Below are positions 1 through 10,679 of a stretch of 64,000 nucleotides of DNA, in pieces. The notes under the pieces are model-generated. The model was not told the origin of the DNA. It worked only from the letters and a program-made list of their open reading frames with translations, and did not search any database. Both the position numbers and the translations under genes were made by a program. This DNA comes from Riptortus pedestris. Its lineage: Eukaryota > Arthropoda > Insecta > Hemiptera > Alydidae. How positions within the stretch are numbered: position 1 is the stretch's first letter; each line of letters opens with the position of its first letter. The stretch lies in the NCBI GenBank assembly GCA_019009955.1, contig CM032230.1, positions 22,063,001 through 22,127,000 on the forward strand, given 5' to 3'.

Positions 1-179
1 TATTCGCTGTTGTTGCTATAGTTTAAGGCAAATCATACTTGACTAGACATTCTGTTTCATTTGTTATGATAAAATGAGTGACCTCGCGGCCAGCTACTGG
101 AGTTCATTAAGCAGACGACAGCCGGGGATGATCGCTTTAAGCAATTAACTCCGCGACATCGTCCAATTTTGGGCTGATT

Positions 180-652
180 TAAAGAAGCAGGGGCTGAGTA
201 AACTAAGCAGATTTCCCAAGTGACGTTTTACAATACAGAAATTTCACGAGAGCCGAACAGTTACGGAAACGGTCGAGCTAGCTTTTGGCAGAAACTCACG
301 ACTAGAACCGAAATTAGCCAATCACACCTCGTCCGTTTTAAGCACACACTACAAATGCAAATATCTCGGATAATATTCGAGATAGAGAATTAATGTATAT
401 AAAAATATTTTTAGTAAACTTAATTTGCAATAATATTGATTCAATACAATTTTTCGATCTGACGTATAGTAACGGAGATATTTCGAATTTTCGATAATCC
501 TCCTCTATAAACCCCCCCCCCCACCCACTGATCCAACTTAAGCCATTAACGAACTTGATCTTTCTTTTTACATAAAACGTTTAAATATCGAGTTTGGTAA
601 CTATCAATCTAAAATTGCGACAACTAGAGCGTTAAGACACACATACACATGT
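180..652 (+). repeat. H-family copy, block A, truncated before the TA tract
   Basis: Degenerate head (GCAGGGGCTGAGTAAACTAA), block A with the ACAGTTACGGAAACGG stretch, then the core (TGCAAATATCTCGG, TAACGGAGATATTTCG, TTAACGAACTTGATCTT). It stops after AGAGCGTTAAGACA, where other copies enter (TA)n. A run of C interrupted by one A lies near 510-525. The family is described at 7979. Confidence 0.85.
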
Positions 653-777
653 GGTTGAAATCTGCTAATTACATTATGTCATTCAAATAAATTTTATAAG
701 TGTCGGTTTCAATAATTTTTTTTTTATCATTTAATAATCATGTTTAAATGAGAGGCTTAATGACAAGGATTGATAAC

Positions 778-965
778 CGTATATGCAAATACTGCAACAA
801 ACACCTAACGATAAAACACATACATACTACATCCAACGAAAAAACCTTCACATACCCTACAACATGACAGAACTATTAGCAGACAGCAGCCAATATATTC
901 CACAAATACTAACACATCTAAAACACATAAACATTTACAAATATAAACAGTATAAAATAGAATAG
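778..965 (+). pseudogene. Non-LTR retrotransposon C-terminal tail, frameshifted
   Basis: Frame 778 reads CKYCNKHLTIKHI, a Cys-x2-Cys...His pattern typical of the zinc-knuckle region after the reverse transcriptase or RNase H of arthropod non-LTR elements. Frame 783 continues with IPYNMTELLADSSQYIPQIL and an LTHLKHINIY ending, like the usual ...iLtFLkdinLy C-terminus of these proteins. The change of frame between the halves indicates at least one indel. No upstream polymerase domain is visible, so this is a 5-prime truncated dead copy. The clade cannot be named from this much sequence. Confidence 0.55.
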
Positions 966-1440
966 GTCTTGAAAATACTTAATACTTAAAAAGATTAAAA
1001 AGGGATAACTTTTATTATATCCATTTAGACAAATGACGGATAAGAGAAACAATCAGATATTTAAGAAATATTTTCCACAATATAAAAATAAAGTACAACA
1101 AAGATAAGTACAATACATGAAGGAGTAAATATATTATTCTAATTATGCCAATCACCATCACAACAAACCAAATATATAAAAATGAGAGGCATCCCGATCG
1201 TTATTAATAAATCTCGTGTGGAAGTATTTAACAATTTTATTAATTTAATACCTCCACGGGTTTAAACGAATTTACAAAGTTCTTTATTTTTGTCCCTTAT
1301 CAAATTTTCTCACTGATGGAGTGATGAAATCTGAAACTGTAAAGCCAAAGTTAATCCTGGACTGGACGGTGTAAAAGCTGAAAGTTAATTAACTCCTTTT
1401 TAAACAGGGAAATAAACAAACAAAAAAAGGGAGGTGTATA
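966..1440. other. Unassigned AT-rich stretch
   Basis: AT-rich sequence that may be 3-prime flank or UTR of the preceding non-LTR tail. I recognise no coding frame, repeat unit or terminal repeat. Confidence 0.3.
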
Positions 1441-1529
1441 AGAAGATAGGTTTTAACTGGAGAGGTTTTAATGCGGCGAGTACACAGGCCCATATTGCAC
1501 TGCTCGGAGGCTGAGCCGTTGAAAATTAG

Positions 1530-2027
1530 CTAATATTTGCCGTGGAATAACTCGGCCATGGTTGAGTAGACTGCCCTCGTCGGCGTATATTTCCTAACAG
1601 TGGATTTCATTAAAACCTCTATATTCGCAGCCGTTCGGTGAATAGCACTGAAAATACTGAATTGCAGATCGTTCCAGTCCTTCTGCCCATTAGATGAAAC
1701 ATGGCTATAATTAAGTTTACACCTCTCGCTATTTCCAGCTCTCAAAACACACATGAATAAATATTTCCACTCCCGCCGTTCAGCGGACAAGCTTAAAATA
1801 AAACATTTTCGTTTTTTTTCATGTCGGCAGGACAAATACATCAAGGGAACAATGTCACAATGGCCCACAATTGCTTCCTTTTTTTCCTCTTCAACAAATA
1901 CTAAGAGCGTCATTTCCAATCCTAACAATGCCCTGTAAAGAATTCTTACTTTATTAGAACGATGAATTTTTTTATCAGGTTGTACATAAAGCGATTTTTC
2001 TAAAACATTTCCTCCAGGTCCGTTCAA
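1530..2027 (-). other. 165-codon open frame, coding status doubtful
   Basis: This is the longest uninterrupted frame in the window and lies in a patch visibly richer in G and C than its surroundings. It opens with TTG, not ATG; the first internal ATG begins MTLLVFVEEEKK. I recognise no domain, signal peptide or membrane segment, and see no convincing splice sites or promoter. It could be a fragment of an old element or a chance frame. It is listed only because its length is unusual in such AT-rich DNA. Confidence 0.15.
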
Positions 2028-2159
2028 ATTACGTATTCATATACGAACATGCCTGTCACCACTCTAATACTGTTTTGTGAACATAAGGCCTATTTAATTT
2101 TACTTAACAAGTCTACAAAAACGGTGGGGGGGGGGAAACTTCAAATGATTATTCAAATC

Positions 2160-2215
2160 ATTTTATTCCTCGACTAGTTTCGCGTCCACATGACGCCTCA
2201 TTAGAAGTTTTACTA
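2160..2215 (-). other. Penelope-like terminal motif with hammerhead-like core
   Basis: Read on the minus strand, 2204 to 2177 gives CTAATGA, then a possible stem GCGTC/GACGC around ATGTG, then GAAAC. It is followed by AATAAAATG-type sequence. Ends with CTGATGA-stem-GAAA are typical of Penelope-like retroelements, some of which carry hammerhead ribozymes. Here the conserved CTGATGA has A in place of G, so activity is unlikely. No reverse transcriptase or GIY-YIG sequence is attached. Confidence 0.35.
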
Positions 2216-2820
2216 CACAACGAAACTAACGTCTACAACGTTTTTTTATGACGTTTCACTGGCTGTACTGGAGAATCTCATTTTTGTTTCAGCATTATAA
2301 CTAAAGATTAAGTCCGATAACAACTGAAATCTGAAGAGTGGGAGGATAAATTTCAAAATTCGAATTATCTCCTCAGAATTGCATTAAAGATTTGTATAGA
2401 ACCAAATTTAATGTTCTATAAATGTTGCCATATACATGTTTTCTCTATCTGCAATATTAACATAGATAATAGAATTCTTTAAAAAAAAATTGGGTCTCAA
2501 TAAACCTCGCGCTTTAACAATTAATATGTGAGATCCAAAAATCCATTAATTTAGGTTATATTGATTCTGCCTATTTCAACTCATCCGATTTTTTTTTTTT
2601 TGGACGTCCTCTGGAAAGCTGATCCTACAACTAACTCCTATCGGAAGGATTTACACTATTACATCTGAAAATAGTATGAAAAGCACACATGCAATATCAA
2701 GCAGTTAGTTAAATTTTAACATAGTAAAATCGAGTACTTATTGTTCTCTGTGAAATATTGCACGAGGGGAGTAGATTATGTAAAATAATTTTTACCTCTG
2801 AACCCACTTAAGAAGAAATA
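2216..2820. other. Unassigned stretch
   Basis: AT-rich, with short T and A runs. No recognisable gene or element end. Confidence 0.25.
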
Positions 2821-2823
2821 AAA

Positions 2824-3111
2824 AAACTAAGCAATTCTAAACAAATACGATTTATATCAGGTCAAGGATCATCAAAAAGTTACTTGTACAAATTTAAACT
2901 AACAAACACAAATAAGTACAAATGTGACAATGAGACTGAACAGACACATGACCACCTCTTATATGACTGTACATTACTTGATGGACCCAGAACAAAACTC
3001 TGGTTCATTACCTTACAAAACGGAACTTGGCCAACGGACAAATCAAAACTTTAACTTAAATTCAACAGGGAATTTAATGCATTTATACAAGAATTGGACA
3101 ACATTTTGTAG
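2824..3111 (+). pseudogene. Non-LTR retrotransposon C-terminal tail (post-RNase H region)
   Basis: One frame reads ISGQGSSKSYLYKFKLTNT, then CDNETEQTHDHLLYDC, then GTWPTDKSKL, a TAA stop, and LKFNREFNAFIQELDNIL before TAG. The T-G-x-G...YL.KFKL start, the C...eQT..HLLydC knuckle and the GxWP...F..Fi..ld ending are the standard C-terminal tail of jockey/R1-like polyproteins. One in-frame stop makes it a pseudogene. The 3-prime AT-rich UTR continues to about 3320. No RT domain remains upstream, as expected for 5-prime truncated copies. Confidence 0.75.
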
Positions 3112-3329
3112 ATCTACACCTACTGTTTATACACTATGTAATGTTTACATGTCTTTTTATTGGTATTATAATGATTATAATTATGTTTATTGAAATATGA
3201 AATGTACTCAATGCAACATGTATAACATCCAAAGAATGGAGCACAAAAAATTTAAATAAATTCCCACGTTAGAGGGATACTCTGCATGGATAACAGGAGG
3301 ATCCCACGAATAAATCATTTCCAAACTTT

Positions 3330-3645
3330 GATATATGATAAATATATGTACAACCTAGGAATTGTTTAAAATTTTTCGAAACTTTTCAAAATAATCCAAA
3401 TCATAATTTCTATTCTCGAAAAAGTATTTTTACTATAACCTATAGTGTGTAAAATGACATATAAAAACTAACAGAGTAAAATGGCATTACTCTCACCTTA
3501 CTAGCTTAGCTATTAAACAGCTTCTAGTGCGATTTCAAAAAAGCCCACCAAGTGTTTTAAGATGCATTTTTATGGGATATGGGATCTCCCCCCTTAAGGG
3601 AAATCTGAGAAAATTCCCACTTTTCGGTTAGTATTAAGGGAGAGA
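3330..3645. other. Unassigned stretch before an H-family head
   Basis: A fragment near 3588-3616 (CCCCTTAAGGGAAATCTGAG) resembles the palindromic H-family 3-prime end. The rest is not recognised. Confidence 0.3.
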
Positions 3646-3649
3646 AAAG

Positions 3650-3843
3650 TCCGCCACGCAGGGGCTGCGTTAACTAAGCAGATTTTCCCACGTGCGTCAC
3701 GTTTTTTGCATTTATATCAACAATTAAAAGTTCAATGAGAACAATATTTGGTATTTAAGCATCAAATAAAGTGCTTCATTACATAATAGAATATTGTTAA
3801 TATGAGATGAGTAGGAGTGGGGCTTTACTGAAGACCGAAAACA
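3650..3843 (+). repeat. H-family copy, block B 5-prime half, interrupted
   Basis: Head GTCCGCCACGCAGGGGCTGC, then block B (AACAATATTTGGTATTTAAG, AAGTGCTTCATTACATAATA, GAGTAGGAGTGGGGCTTTAC). It breaks off after GACCGAAAAC, exactly where the next copy (3850) starts. In uninterrupted B copies this point reads GAAAACTAAAAAATGCAAAT. Confidence 0.9.
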
Positions 3844-3849
3844 AAAAAA

Positions 3850-4422
3850 GTCCGTCACGCAGGAGCTGCGTAAACTAAGCTGATTTCCCACGAGAAGTTT
3901 TACAATAGAAAAATCTGCTTAATAACAACTTTAGTAGTAAGAAACCTCTAAACCTAAAACATTATTTAGGGCGTAATAACCCAGTAGTTTCTAGCCCCAA
4001 AAAACCTATTCCTAAACCTAACCTCTAAACCTATTCACGAGGGACGAATAGTTATAGAAACGGCCACCAGAGCTCTCGGCGGAAAGTCCGAACATAGCCT
4101 ACTGGTGACCACACGCAGAATACAAATGTAAATATCTCGGTTAATTTTAAAAATAGAGAAAATATGTATATAACAATATTTATAGAAAATTAAATTTGCC
4201 ATATGATTGGTTATATAAAATTTTTCGATCCGACGCATAATAACGGAGATATTTCGAATTTTCGAAATTCTCATTTAACCCCTCCCCTTCCCCTAATCCG
4301 ATTTCAGCCGTGAATGAACTTGATCTTTGTTTTTACATAAAAAGATTAAATATCGAGTTTGTTAACTATTAACGAAGAATTGCGACCACTGGAGGGGTAA
4401 CAGACAAATATGTATAGGTATG

Positions 4423-4494
<72 letters not shown>

Positions 4495-4616
4495 GTTTTG
4501 AAAGGAGCTCGTTTTCGTCACCTCCTGGGTAGGATCGATGGACATTTGAAGACATTTTTGAAAAACGCGTCATGAGTACGACCTCAATAGCTGATTTCCT
4601 TTAAAGGAAATCTGCT
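3850..4616 (+). repeat. H-family copy, block A, full length, nested in another H copy
   Basis: Complete order: head, block A with the internally repeated CCTAAACCTA phrase, core, (TA)n at about 4429-4461 followed by (CA)n at about 4462-4490, tail CTCCTGGGTAGGATCGATGG, and palindromic end GATTTCCTTTAAAGGAAATC then TGCT. The right flank ATGTAAATA resembles the continuation of the interrupted B copy (ATGCAAATA), which supports insertion into it. Confidence 0.9.
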
Positions 4617-4638
4617 AAAATGTAAATAAGTAAGCAAA

Positions 4639-4680
4639 GGGGATATCTGCTTAGTTAACACACCTCTGCGTTACGGACTT
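4639..4680 (-). repeat. H-family head fragment
   Basis: GATATCTGCTTAGTTAACAC...GCGTTACGGAC is the reverse complement of the family head, isolated from a core. Confidence 0.7.
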
Positions 4681-4980
4681 TTATAATTTGTGGTCTTTGA
4701 ATGAATACAGATAGCACATCTGAAGCAACTATAATTGGAAATCCAACATGGTATACATTTCAAGTATATCACTTGTCTCGGGAGTAAACACAATTGTAGA
4801 GGAGCAAATAGTTCAACAAGATCGGATCCACAACAACCCGCAACTATTTATTTCGTGTCCGATTTCAGTCACAACCTAATATGATCTTTAGTGCTAAATT
4901 AAAAAGTTAAATTCTATGAGTATGGAAAAGATGGAAAAACATTTTTGTACCAAGGCCGTAAAATCACAATTAATATCACA
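4681..4980. other. Unassigned stretch
   Basis: No gene or repeat recognised. Confidence 0.2.
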
Positions 4981-4984
4981 CGTA

Positions 4985-5330
4985 TTACCATATGTCTCAT
5001 ATTAAAAAGATCCGTTCAAAACAATATTCGGTATTTAGACTCAGAATAAGAAAATTTCATGGTAAATTGGCATATTGTTAAAATTGGAGGATAAAAAAAT
5101 GGAAGAGAGGGGAGGCAGGAGATTAAAAAATGCAAATATCTCTGTTAATATTCAAGATAAGAGATCTGAATATAACAACATTTATAGGAAATTATATTTG
5201 AAACAATGTTGGTTCAATACATTTTTTCGGTCAAACTAATAATAACAACTCTCCTAATTTTAAAAATTTCCCTTCTCGTAGCTCCCAGGAGCTTGGTCTT
5301 TAATTTCATACAAGAAGTTCAAACTCTACT
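4985..5330 (+). repeat. Diverged H-family B block and core
   Basis: ACAATATTCGGTATTTAGAC and TGCAAATATCTCTGTTAATA match block B and core, with many substitutions. It is cut off by the head at 5343. Confidence 0.7.
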
Positions 5331-5342
5331 CACCACAAAAAA

Positions 5343-6138
5343 GTTTGTCACGCAGGGGCAGCGTAAACTAAGCAGATTTCCCTCGTGAAGGTTAATATTA
5401 GATAAACCTACATACTGCTAACGCAACACCACCGTGAATATAATTAATAAGTAAGTCCCTTCCCGGCGGGAAGCGTCTCAAATATAAACAAACAGGTCTG
5501 CCAAACGACTCACCGGAAAGAAAAACAATAACTGAAACATATCAGAATATAACATTAATTTTATTGAAAACTATGTACTATATTAGTACTGCAATTTATA
5601 ATGAATCAGAATATTTTTATCTCAATGAATCAAATTTTGGTAGTCCAAGAACTTATCAGTCAGTATCTCATATAATAACGGTCTCTGGAAAAAAGTATTT
5701 GGTATTTAAGCTTCGAATAATGTGGTTTATTACGATTATGTAACGGAGTATTGTTTATGTAAAACGAGTAGATTCACTGAATGCTGAAAACTGAAAATAT
5801 CTGGGTTAATATTCAAGATAAAGAATAAATGAATACAACAATATTTATAGTACATTTAATTAGCAATGAGATTCATTATATAAACTTTTTCGAACCGACG
5901 TATAGTAACGGAGATATTTTGAATTTTCAAAATGCTCCTCCTCTAACCCCCCTCCCCCTGGTCCGATTCCAGCCGTTAACGAACATGGTCTTTCGGTTTA
6001 CATAAAACGACTAAATATCGAGTTTGGATTAAGGAAAAATTCCGACCAGTAGAGCGGTAACAGACAAATTATATATATAAATGAATATACAGTTTTGAAT
6101 GGAGCTCATTTACCTCATTTTAGGTAGGATCCATGGAT
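5343..6138 (+). repeat. H-family copy, block C, nearly full length
   Basis: Head GTTTGTCACGCAGGGGCAGC, long block C (ACACCACCGTGAATA, CAGGTCTGCCAA, AATGAATCAGAATA, AGTAGTCCAAGAACT-like), a B-like middle (AAGTATTTGGTATTTAAGCT), core, a very short TA tract near 6070, and the start of the tail (GGTAGGATCCATGG). This copy shows that C is an extra module inserted ahead of a B-like segment. Confidence 0.88.
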
Positions 6139-6153
6139 GGAGAGCTTTAACAG

Positions 6154-6219
<66 letters not shown>

Positions 6220-6332
6220 ACACACACACACAGAGTTTTGAAAGGATCTCATTTTCGTCATCTCCTAGATCCTACAATGGACATTTGAAGAAGAATTTCG
6301 AAAATTGTCTAGAGGGAAATCTGGTAATTAAG
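6139..6332 (+). repeat. H-family 3-prime part with long TA tract
   Basis: A second TA-plus-tail unit directly follows the tail of the preceding copy. It has GCTTTAACAGACAAATA, (TA)n at about 6158-6216, a short CA run, GTTTTGAAAGGATCTC, and a tail ending GAGGGAAATCTGGTAA. It may be a partial tandem duplication through the microsatellite. Confidence 0.75.
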
Positions 6333-6404
6333 CGAGTATTCGTACTTCCCTCATTTTCACTCAGGGTATATGGTGAGGTTAGATCACATGCGTGTCATAA
6401 CAGC

Positions 6405-6593
6405 CCATGAGAAATCTGCTTAGTTTACGCCGCCCCTGCGTGAGAGACGTTTTAGCAGATTTCCCTCAGGGGAATTAGTTTGTGGTTTCCCGCGTAGGAT
6501 TGATGGACACTTGAACAAATGTTTCAAAATTCATCTCATGAATAAAAACTTTAATAGCCGATTTCCTTTGATGTAAATTTGCTAGTAGACAAA
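6405..6593. repeat. Mixed H-family end fragments
   Basis: A minus-strand head (6408-6450, ...CTGCGTGAGAGACG) abuts a 3-prime palindrome (6450-6475, TTTTAGCAGATTTCCCTCAG). A plus-strand tail fragment then ends TTTCCTTTGATGTAAATTTG. Three ends within 190 bp imply repeated insertion or end-joining at one place. Confidence 0.65.
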
Positions 6594-6599
6594 CCACAT

Positions 6600-7105
6600 T
6601 TAAATTTATGCCATAGATGTCCTAATGTGGAATGTAGATAACTGCTAAATACAGGGAGTAGGTAGCCTTAAGCTAAGACATTCTGCTAGTGAGGTGTTCA
6701 CAGCGACGATAATTCTTATTCACATAAAAAAATAAAAGGAAAAAAAACCCTCACTCGTCGCTAAGAAAGAGTTATGGCACTATTTAAACGTCGCAAGTTT
6801 AGTCGTAAAGTACAGGAGGAATTTTCTTCTCCCTTTCTTATTCAAACAGCCCTAAATCAGGCTAATTGTCCACTATTGTCAAAAAACTAAGAGCGTAAAG
6901 AATTGCATACTATTACAAAATAAAAGAAAATACTTCAAATCTTTATAGAAATTCTTTTTAAAATTGTGTAGTTTGTCATAAACCTAAATTTGAGTTATGT
7001 TACCGACGGATAATAACAGAGATTTAAAGAATTCTCAAATCCCCCCCCTAATAAATATAAAATTATATAAAAAAATATACACAATATACAGTTTTGAACA
7101 GAACT
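6600..7105. other. Unassigned stretch
   Basis: A weak H-family-like core (ACCGACGGATAATAACAGAG, about 7000-7025) is visible. No gene found. Confidence 0.3.
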
Positions 7106-7107
7106 CA

Positions 7108-7276
7108 TTTTAGCAGATGTCCCTTAAGAGAAATCATTAGAAGATTTCCCTTAAGAGAAATTATTAGATTTCCCTTGAGGGAATTCAGCTATTGAGGAGG
7201 TTGTACTCATAACGCGATTTTCAATAAATTTCCTCAAATATCAATCGATCCTACGCAGATGACGAAAATGAGGCCC
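7108..7276 (-). repeat. H-family tail fragment with a triplicated end
   Basis: Minus-strand tail (GACGAAAATGAG complement at its right). The terminal palindrome segment AGATTTCCCTTAAGAGAAAT is repeated about three times in a row at 7113-7195, a small tandem duplication of the element end. Confidence 0.75.
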
Positions 7277-7284
7277 GGCAAAAG

Positions 7285-7768
7285 GAGATTCCGGTTTTTT
7301 AAGATCAACATTCACTTTAATGTTCAACTTAGCTATTAAAATTTCAACTAATATGCCATCAAAATTATCCCTATTATCCCTCTTAATTTCGTAGATAAAC
7401 CTATAATTGTTTTTATATAGGCTTGCTTGTGAAGAAGTAATCAAAATTTAGAGAGTGATAGGAACAATTTCATTTTCCAATGTTTTAGGTGATTACTAAA
7501 AATGCAGGATATCAATTATATCTTCTATAAACGTATTATGGTCCATTAAAGGTAGGGAAATTCTGAAATTCTTAATCTGTGAAAAATCTAATTAAAGATT
7601 CTATCTTTAATAAAATTAAAAACATATTTTAGAAACATTTACAGAAACGCTAAGGCTCATTATAGTTAACTCATAGTAACCGTTTAAATAAAAAAAAAAG
7701 CTATAATAAATTGCTGATAAAATAACACGTGTTTTTCTGTTGATATTCATTTCATATTATAACAATGC
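7285..7768. other. Unassigned stretch
   Basis: AT-rich. Around 7380-7440 there is faint likeness to the degenerate tandem unit at 24600-25470. No gene found. Confidence 0.25.
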
Positions 7769-7770
7769 AA

Positions 7771-7816
7771 TGGTAAAATCCGTCACGCAGGGGCTGCGTA
7801 CATTAAGCATATTTTC
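7771..7816 (+). repeat. H-family head fragment
   Basis: ATCCGTCACGCAGGGGCTGC followed by GTACATTAAGCATATTTTCC, then unrelated sequence including a homopolymer A run at about 7868-7897. Confidence 0.8.
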
Positions 7817-7868
7817 CACTTGCTGGTGTATCAGACTTTAAATCATCGAACCCACAAATCTCTATTCC

Positions 7869-7899
<31 letters not shown>

Positions 7900-7978
7900 T
7901 TCAAGAGCTGTGGGTAACTAAAGGCAGAAACTAAGAAAGTACAAATAATTCGGGACGTACTTGAGTTACATAAAAAAC

Positions 7979-8426
7979 GTCCGTCACGCAGGGGCTGCGT
8001 AAACTAAGCAGATTTCCCACGTGAAGTTTTACAATAGAGAAATCTGCCTACTAATAACGGCAGTAGTAACGAATCTCTAAACCAATTCACGAGGGACGAA
8101 CTAGCTTTCGGCGGAAAGTCCCAAATATGGCCGACTTCTGCCGACCACTCACACAATACAAATGCAAATATCTCGGTTAATATTCAAGATACAGAATAAA
8201 TGTATAGAACAATATTTATAGTAAATTTAATTTGCAATAAGATTGATTCTATACAATTTTTCGATCCGACGCATAATAACGGAGATATTTCGAATTTTCA
8301 AAAATCCCCCTCCCACTAGTCCGATTACAGCCATTAACGAACTTGATCTTCCTTTTTACATAAAACGATTAAATTCCGAGTTTGGGACCGATCAAACAAA
8401 AATTGCGAGCGCTAGAGCGTTAACAG

Positions 8427-8465
<39 letters not shown>

Positions 8466-8604
8466 CATACATATATATAATTTTGAACTGACCTCATTTT
8501 CGACATCTCCTGGGTAGGATCGATGGACATTTGAAGAAATTTTTCGAAACTCTCGTCATCAGTACGACCTCAATATCTGATTTCCCTAGCAGAGGAAATC
8601 TGCT
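7979..8604 (+). mobile_element. H-family reference copy, block A, full length (candidate HINE-like element)
   Basis: Seen: the head GTCCGTCACGCAGGGGCTGC contains a perfect small hairpin ACGCAG-GGG-CTGCGT (7986-8000). AGCAGATTTCCC follows at 8007-8018. Then come block A, the core, (TA)n at about 8430-8461, the tail, and the end AGGAAATCTGCT (8593-8604), the inverted partner of 8007-8018. The inverted repeats are therefore asymmetric: internal at the 5-prime end, terminal at the 3-prime end. No target duplication is visible, and both flanks are A-rich (A|A, or T|T on the other strand). Known: Helentron-derived HINE and DINE-1 elements show asymmetric inverted repeats, a 3-prime hairpin, an internal microsatellite and T-T insertion. 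Inferred: the H family is non-autonomous and of that type. A MITE is the main alternative. Confidence 0.6.
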
Positions 8605-8624
8605 AAAATACACGCAAAGCAAAA

Positions 8625-8740
8625 ATTGTAGAGCTTTAATAGTAAAACAAGATTGATTCTATTACATTTTACGATCTGACTTTTTACGTAACTGAGATTT
8701 TGAATTTTTGAATTCCCCTCTAAACCCCCTCCCACTACTA
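8625..8740 (+). repeat. H-family core fragment
   Basis: GATTGATTCTATTACATTTT, GATCTGAC and AACCCCCTCCCACTA match the core with gaps. Confidence 0.6.
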
Positions 8741-8744
8741 GGGA

Positions 8745-9535
8745 GGAGTGTATAATATATAACCATCCCCGTCAAAACGAGATGTCATATTTGTAATTGG
8801 CTGAAATCGTACATGGAGTAGTAGGGCTTTAAAAGGCAAGGGGGTAGTTCGAAAATGAAAATGCATCCAGTATTATGAGTCGTATTGTAAGAAATAGATA
8901 AAAAAAAAAACACCTAGAGCAACAGTGAGTGAACAGAATAAATTGGACTAAATTAAAATTGGTGCAAACATAAAAACTTCCTGACAAATATGCAGAACAA
9001 TAATAAAAGTACATTGATCATGTTAATTATAACTAAATACTTTCTCGATAATAAAGGAGGTATACACGATTTTGAGTATGACTGCAATGTCCCGAAACCC
9101 TTACTAGAAGAAATGTAGGTTCCATAGTAGAATGCTCATTTCCAATGAGAATATAGGCAAACAACAAAGGTCCTAAGGCATGAATTATCTGACTATGGAA
9201 TGAGACATTTCCTGATATATTCTATTGTGAAGCGAGTTAGAATGGTGGCTACTTAAAATGAAATCTGAAAGATGAAAAAATTGGAATAATACTGCAGTTG
9301 ACAAAACAAAATAATAACTCGCTTAATACATAACAGTAAAGAAAAAAAAAACAAAACAACTGTAGAACATTAATATCTAAACAAGATAGGTTATATAACG
9401 TTTTACGATACAACTTAAGTATCGGAATATTTTTAAATTCCAAAATCCTCCTGAGTAAACACCCACAATTTCAACCCCGATTTCAATGAAAACCATATTT
9501 GGCATTGAACCTTGTAATGAAGTGGTCCATAATAA
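8745..9535. other. Mostly unassigned stretch
   Basis: A weak core-like fragment lies at about 9355-9480 (AACAAGATAGGTTATATAAC). The rest contains no recognisable gene. Confidence 0.3.
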
Positions 9536-9540
9536 CAGCT

Positions 9541-9645
9541 TTTAGGAAATCAGCTATTGAGGTCGTACTCATGACGCGAGTTTCGAAAAATTTCTTCAAA
9601 TGTCCATCGACCCTACCCAGGAAATGAAGAAAATGAGGTCCGTTA

Positions 9646-9721
<76 letters not shown>

Positions 9722-10181
9722 GTCTGTTAACGCTCTAGCGGTTGCAATTATTGTTTGATCGTTACCAAACTCGGAATTTAAACGTTTTATGTAAAAAGGA
9801 AGATCAAGTTCGTTAATGGCTGAAATCGGACCAGTGGGAGGGGGGGATTTAGAGGGGGGGATTTTCGAAAATTCGAAATATCTCCGTTACCATACGTCGG
9901 ATCAAAACATTATATAGAACCAATCTTATTGCAAATTAAATTTACTATAAATATTGTTCTATACATTTATTCTCTATCTTGAATATTAACCGAGATATTT
10001 GCATTTGTATTGTGAGTGTGGTCGGCTATGTTCGGGAGTTCCGGCGCTAGTGTGGCCGTTTCACTAACTATTCGTCCTCGTGAGAATAGGTTACTACTAC
10101 TGTTATTATTAGACAGATTTCTCTATTGTAAACCTTCGCGTGGGAAATCTGCTTAGTTTAGGCAGCCCCTGCGTGACGGAC
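9541..10181 (-). repeat. H-family copy, block A, full length
   Basis: On the minus strand it runs from head (CCTGCGTGACGGAC complement at its right end) to a slightly truncated palindromic end (AGGAAATCAGCTATTGAGG at its left). (TA)n spans about 9651-9718, one of the longest tracts in the window. Confidence 0.92.
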
Positions 10182-10185
10182 GTTT

Positions 10186-10514
10186 GTTAATATGACATGA
10201 CTAGCAGTGGGACTTTACTAAAATCCGAAAACTTAAGATTCCAAATATCTCGGTTAATATTAATGATGCAGAAAATATGTATAGAATAGAATTTATAGAT
10301 CATTCAATTGGCAATAGGATTGGTTCAATGCACGTTTACATAAGTTTTAACGTGTATTAACGGAAATATTTGAAATTGCCCAATCTAAACGCCCTCTCCT
10401 AACAGTCCTTTCAACCGTAAACGAACTTTATCTTTGTTTTGCACGAAACGCTTATATATTGAGCTTTCTAACAATAAGACAAAAATTGCGACCACCAGAG
10501 CGGTGACAGACAAA

Positions 10515-10593
<79 letters not shown>

Positions 10594-10668
10594 CTGTTAA
10601 CGCTCTAGCGGTCGCAATAGCTGAATTCGGACCAATGGGAGGGGGTGTTTAGAGGGGAGATTCTCAAA
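10186..10668 (+). repeat. H-family core folded back across its TA tract
   Basis: A plus-strand B/core segment ends GCGACCACCAGAGCGGTGAC, then (TA)n at about 10517-10592. The same core then resumes on the opposite strand (CTGTTAACGCTCTAGCGGTC, GGACCAATGGGAGGGGG). The two halves are inverted about the microsatellite and neither tail is present here. Confidence 0.85.
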
Positions 10669-10679
10669 AATTCTTTTGT

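Noticed and set aside
1530..2027. 165-codon frame as a host gene
   Set aside because: It opens with TTG, has no recognised domain and no splice or promoter evidence. Kept only as a doubtful open frame.
4346..4573. Open frames rich in Tyr-Ile and Val-Cys repeats, here and at about 25 other places
   Set aside because: They are translations of (TA)n and (GT)n microsatellites inside H copies, with no coding character outside the repeat.
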